This document shows positions 6,133 through 6,413 of a DNA stretch of 6,413 nt, one piece after another. The notes under the pieces are model-generated. The model did not search any database. It was not told the origin of the DNA and worked only from the letters and a program-made list of their open reading frames with translations. Both the position numbers and the translations under genes were made by a program. The DNA is from Clostridia bacterium. GTDB lineage: Bacteria; Bacillota_A; Clostridia; Christensenellales; Aristaeellaceae. The number at the start of each line of letters is the position of its first letter. The stretch's first letter is position 1. The stretch is taken from NCBI GenBank assembly GCA_017398245.1, contig JAFQGN010000032.1, positions 1 through 6,413 on the forward strand, given 5' to 3'.

Positions 6133-6174
6133 GTGGGAACCCCCTTCCTTTTTCAAAAGGAAGGGGGTTCCCAC
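6133..6174 (+). repeat. Perfect 20-bp inverted repeat just before the SGNH-like gene
   Basis: The arms 6133-6152 and 6155-6174 (starting GTGGGAACCCCC and ending GGGGGTTCCCAC) are perfect reverse complements with TC between them; the RNA would fold as a 19-bp stem with a TTCA loop. The 3' side is followed by AAAAAG, not T, so it is not a + strand terminator. The stem ends 4 nt before the ribosome site at 6179. Its sequence is unrelated to palindromes 1 and 2 apart from G-runs and C-runs. Confidence 0.85.
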
Positions 6175-6178
6175 AAAA

Positions 6179-6185
6179 AGAGAGG
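6179..6185 (+). promoter_or_regulatory. Ribosome binding site that sets the start of the SGNH-like gene
   Basis: AGAGAGG is 1 nt before an ATG at 6187 and 7 nt before the in-frame ATG at 6193. Only the second spacing is workable, so 6193 is the start. Confidence 0.7.
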
Positions 6186-6192
6186 TATGCCC

Positions 6193-6413
6193 ATGGCAAA
6201 GAAATGCTCCTGCGCGGCGCTGGCCGCACTCGTTCTCCTTCTGGCGCTCTACGCCGCCGCCGTCTATATCATCGACCCCTACATGCACTATCACGAGCCT
6301 TGGCTGGGCATGCAAATGCAGCGCAGCGACGATTCCCGCTACGAAAACTACGGCCTCGCCCGCTTTGCCGATTACGATTCCATCATGCTCGGCACCTCCG
6401 TCACGCAGGACGC
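6193..6413 (+). CDS. Membrane-anchored SGNH-hydrolase-like protein, likely MBOAT partner (3' end outside the window)
   Basis: Only the first 73 codons are present; the frame is open to the right edge. After MAKKCSCAA comes one hydrophobic helix at about residues 9-26, an uncleaved signal anchor or signal peptide that places the rest outside the cell. It is followed by IIDPYMHYHEP, then SRYENYGLARFADYDSIMLG and GTS with Ser69. The order D-P-x-x-H-Y-H, R-Y-x-N-x-G and Y-D-x-I-x-x-GTS is what I recall from the anchored SGNH-like proteins that sit beside MBOAT genes in Clostridia; GTS would be block I with the nucleophilic serine. DltD and AlgJ/AlgX play the comparable role in known systems, completing acyl transfer to the polymer outside the membrane. 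The C-terminal Asp-His block cannot be seen here, so activity cannot be judged. The gene lies 201 nt after the MBOAT stop and may be co-transcribed with it through the palindromes. Confidence 0.75.
   Translation, partial: MAKKCSCAALAALVLLLALYAAAVYIIDPYMHYHEPWLGMQMQRSDDSRYENYGLARFADYDSIMLGTSVTQD

Noticed and set aside
6133..6174. Long palindrome as a Rho-independent terminator
   Set aside because: No T tract follows on the + strand, and on the - strand the stem is followed by ACCCTCCCC rather than T.
6002..6174. Palindrome cluster as insertion-sequence ends
   Set aside because: No transposase frame and no clear target-site duplication; the palindromes differ from each other. A small non-autonomous repeat remains possible and is listed as a finding.

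Overview
The window is GC-rich DNA in which most codons end in C (GCC, GGC, ATC, CTC, TTC). All six recognised genes plus one cut off at the right edge lie on the + strand. The codon use, GGAGG-type ribosome sites, U-tract hairpin terminators and GC-rich intergenic palindromes fit a high-GC anaerobic Firmicute, most likely a gut Clostridia member of the Oscillospirales type. This placement is an inference from style; no marker gene is present.

Layout. (1) Positions 1-1583: the end of an unrecognised acidic protein, a small nitroreductase 14 nt downstream, then a strong intrinsic terminator. (2) 1614-2839: an extended -10 promoter, an alpha/beta hydrolase (esterase-like) with a complete Ser-Asp-His triad, a decayed tandem repeat that looks copied from the 3' end of the hydrolase gene, and a second terminator. 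(3) 2850-4421: a small four-helix membrane protein and an acyltransferase-3 membrane protein, each preceded by a nearly identical 38-nt promoter segment (32 of 38 positions match). (4) 4476-6413: an MBOAT-family O-acyltransferase of the AlgI/DltB type, an approximately 200-nt spacer with three perfect palindromes, and the first 73 codons of a membrane-anchored SGNH-hydrolase-like protein with a GTS nucleophile motif.

How the genes may work together. An MBOAT followed by a membrane-anchored SGNH-like protein is the usual arrangement for moving acyl (often acetyl) groups across the membrane onto a surface polymer, as in AlgI with AlgJ/AlgX or DltB with DltD. The acyltransferase-3 gene just upstream belongs to another family that often acylates surface glycans, so the right half reads as a cell-surface acylation locus. 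The left half (nitroreductase, hydrolase) is ordinary metabolism with no visible link to it. The points most worth checking are the gene-tail-derived repeat at 2586-2795, the duplicated promoter, and the palindrome cluster between the MBOAT and its presumed partner.
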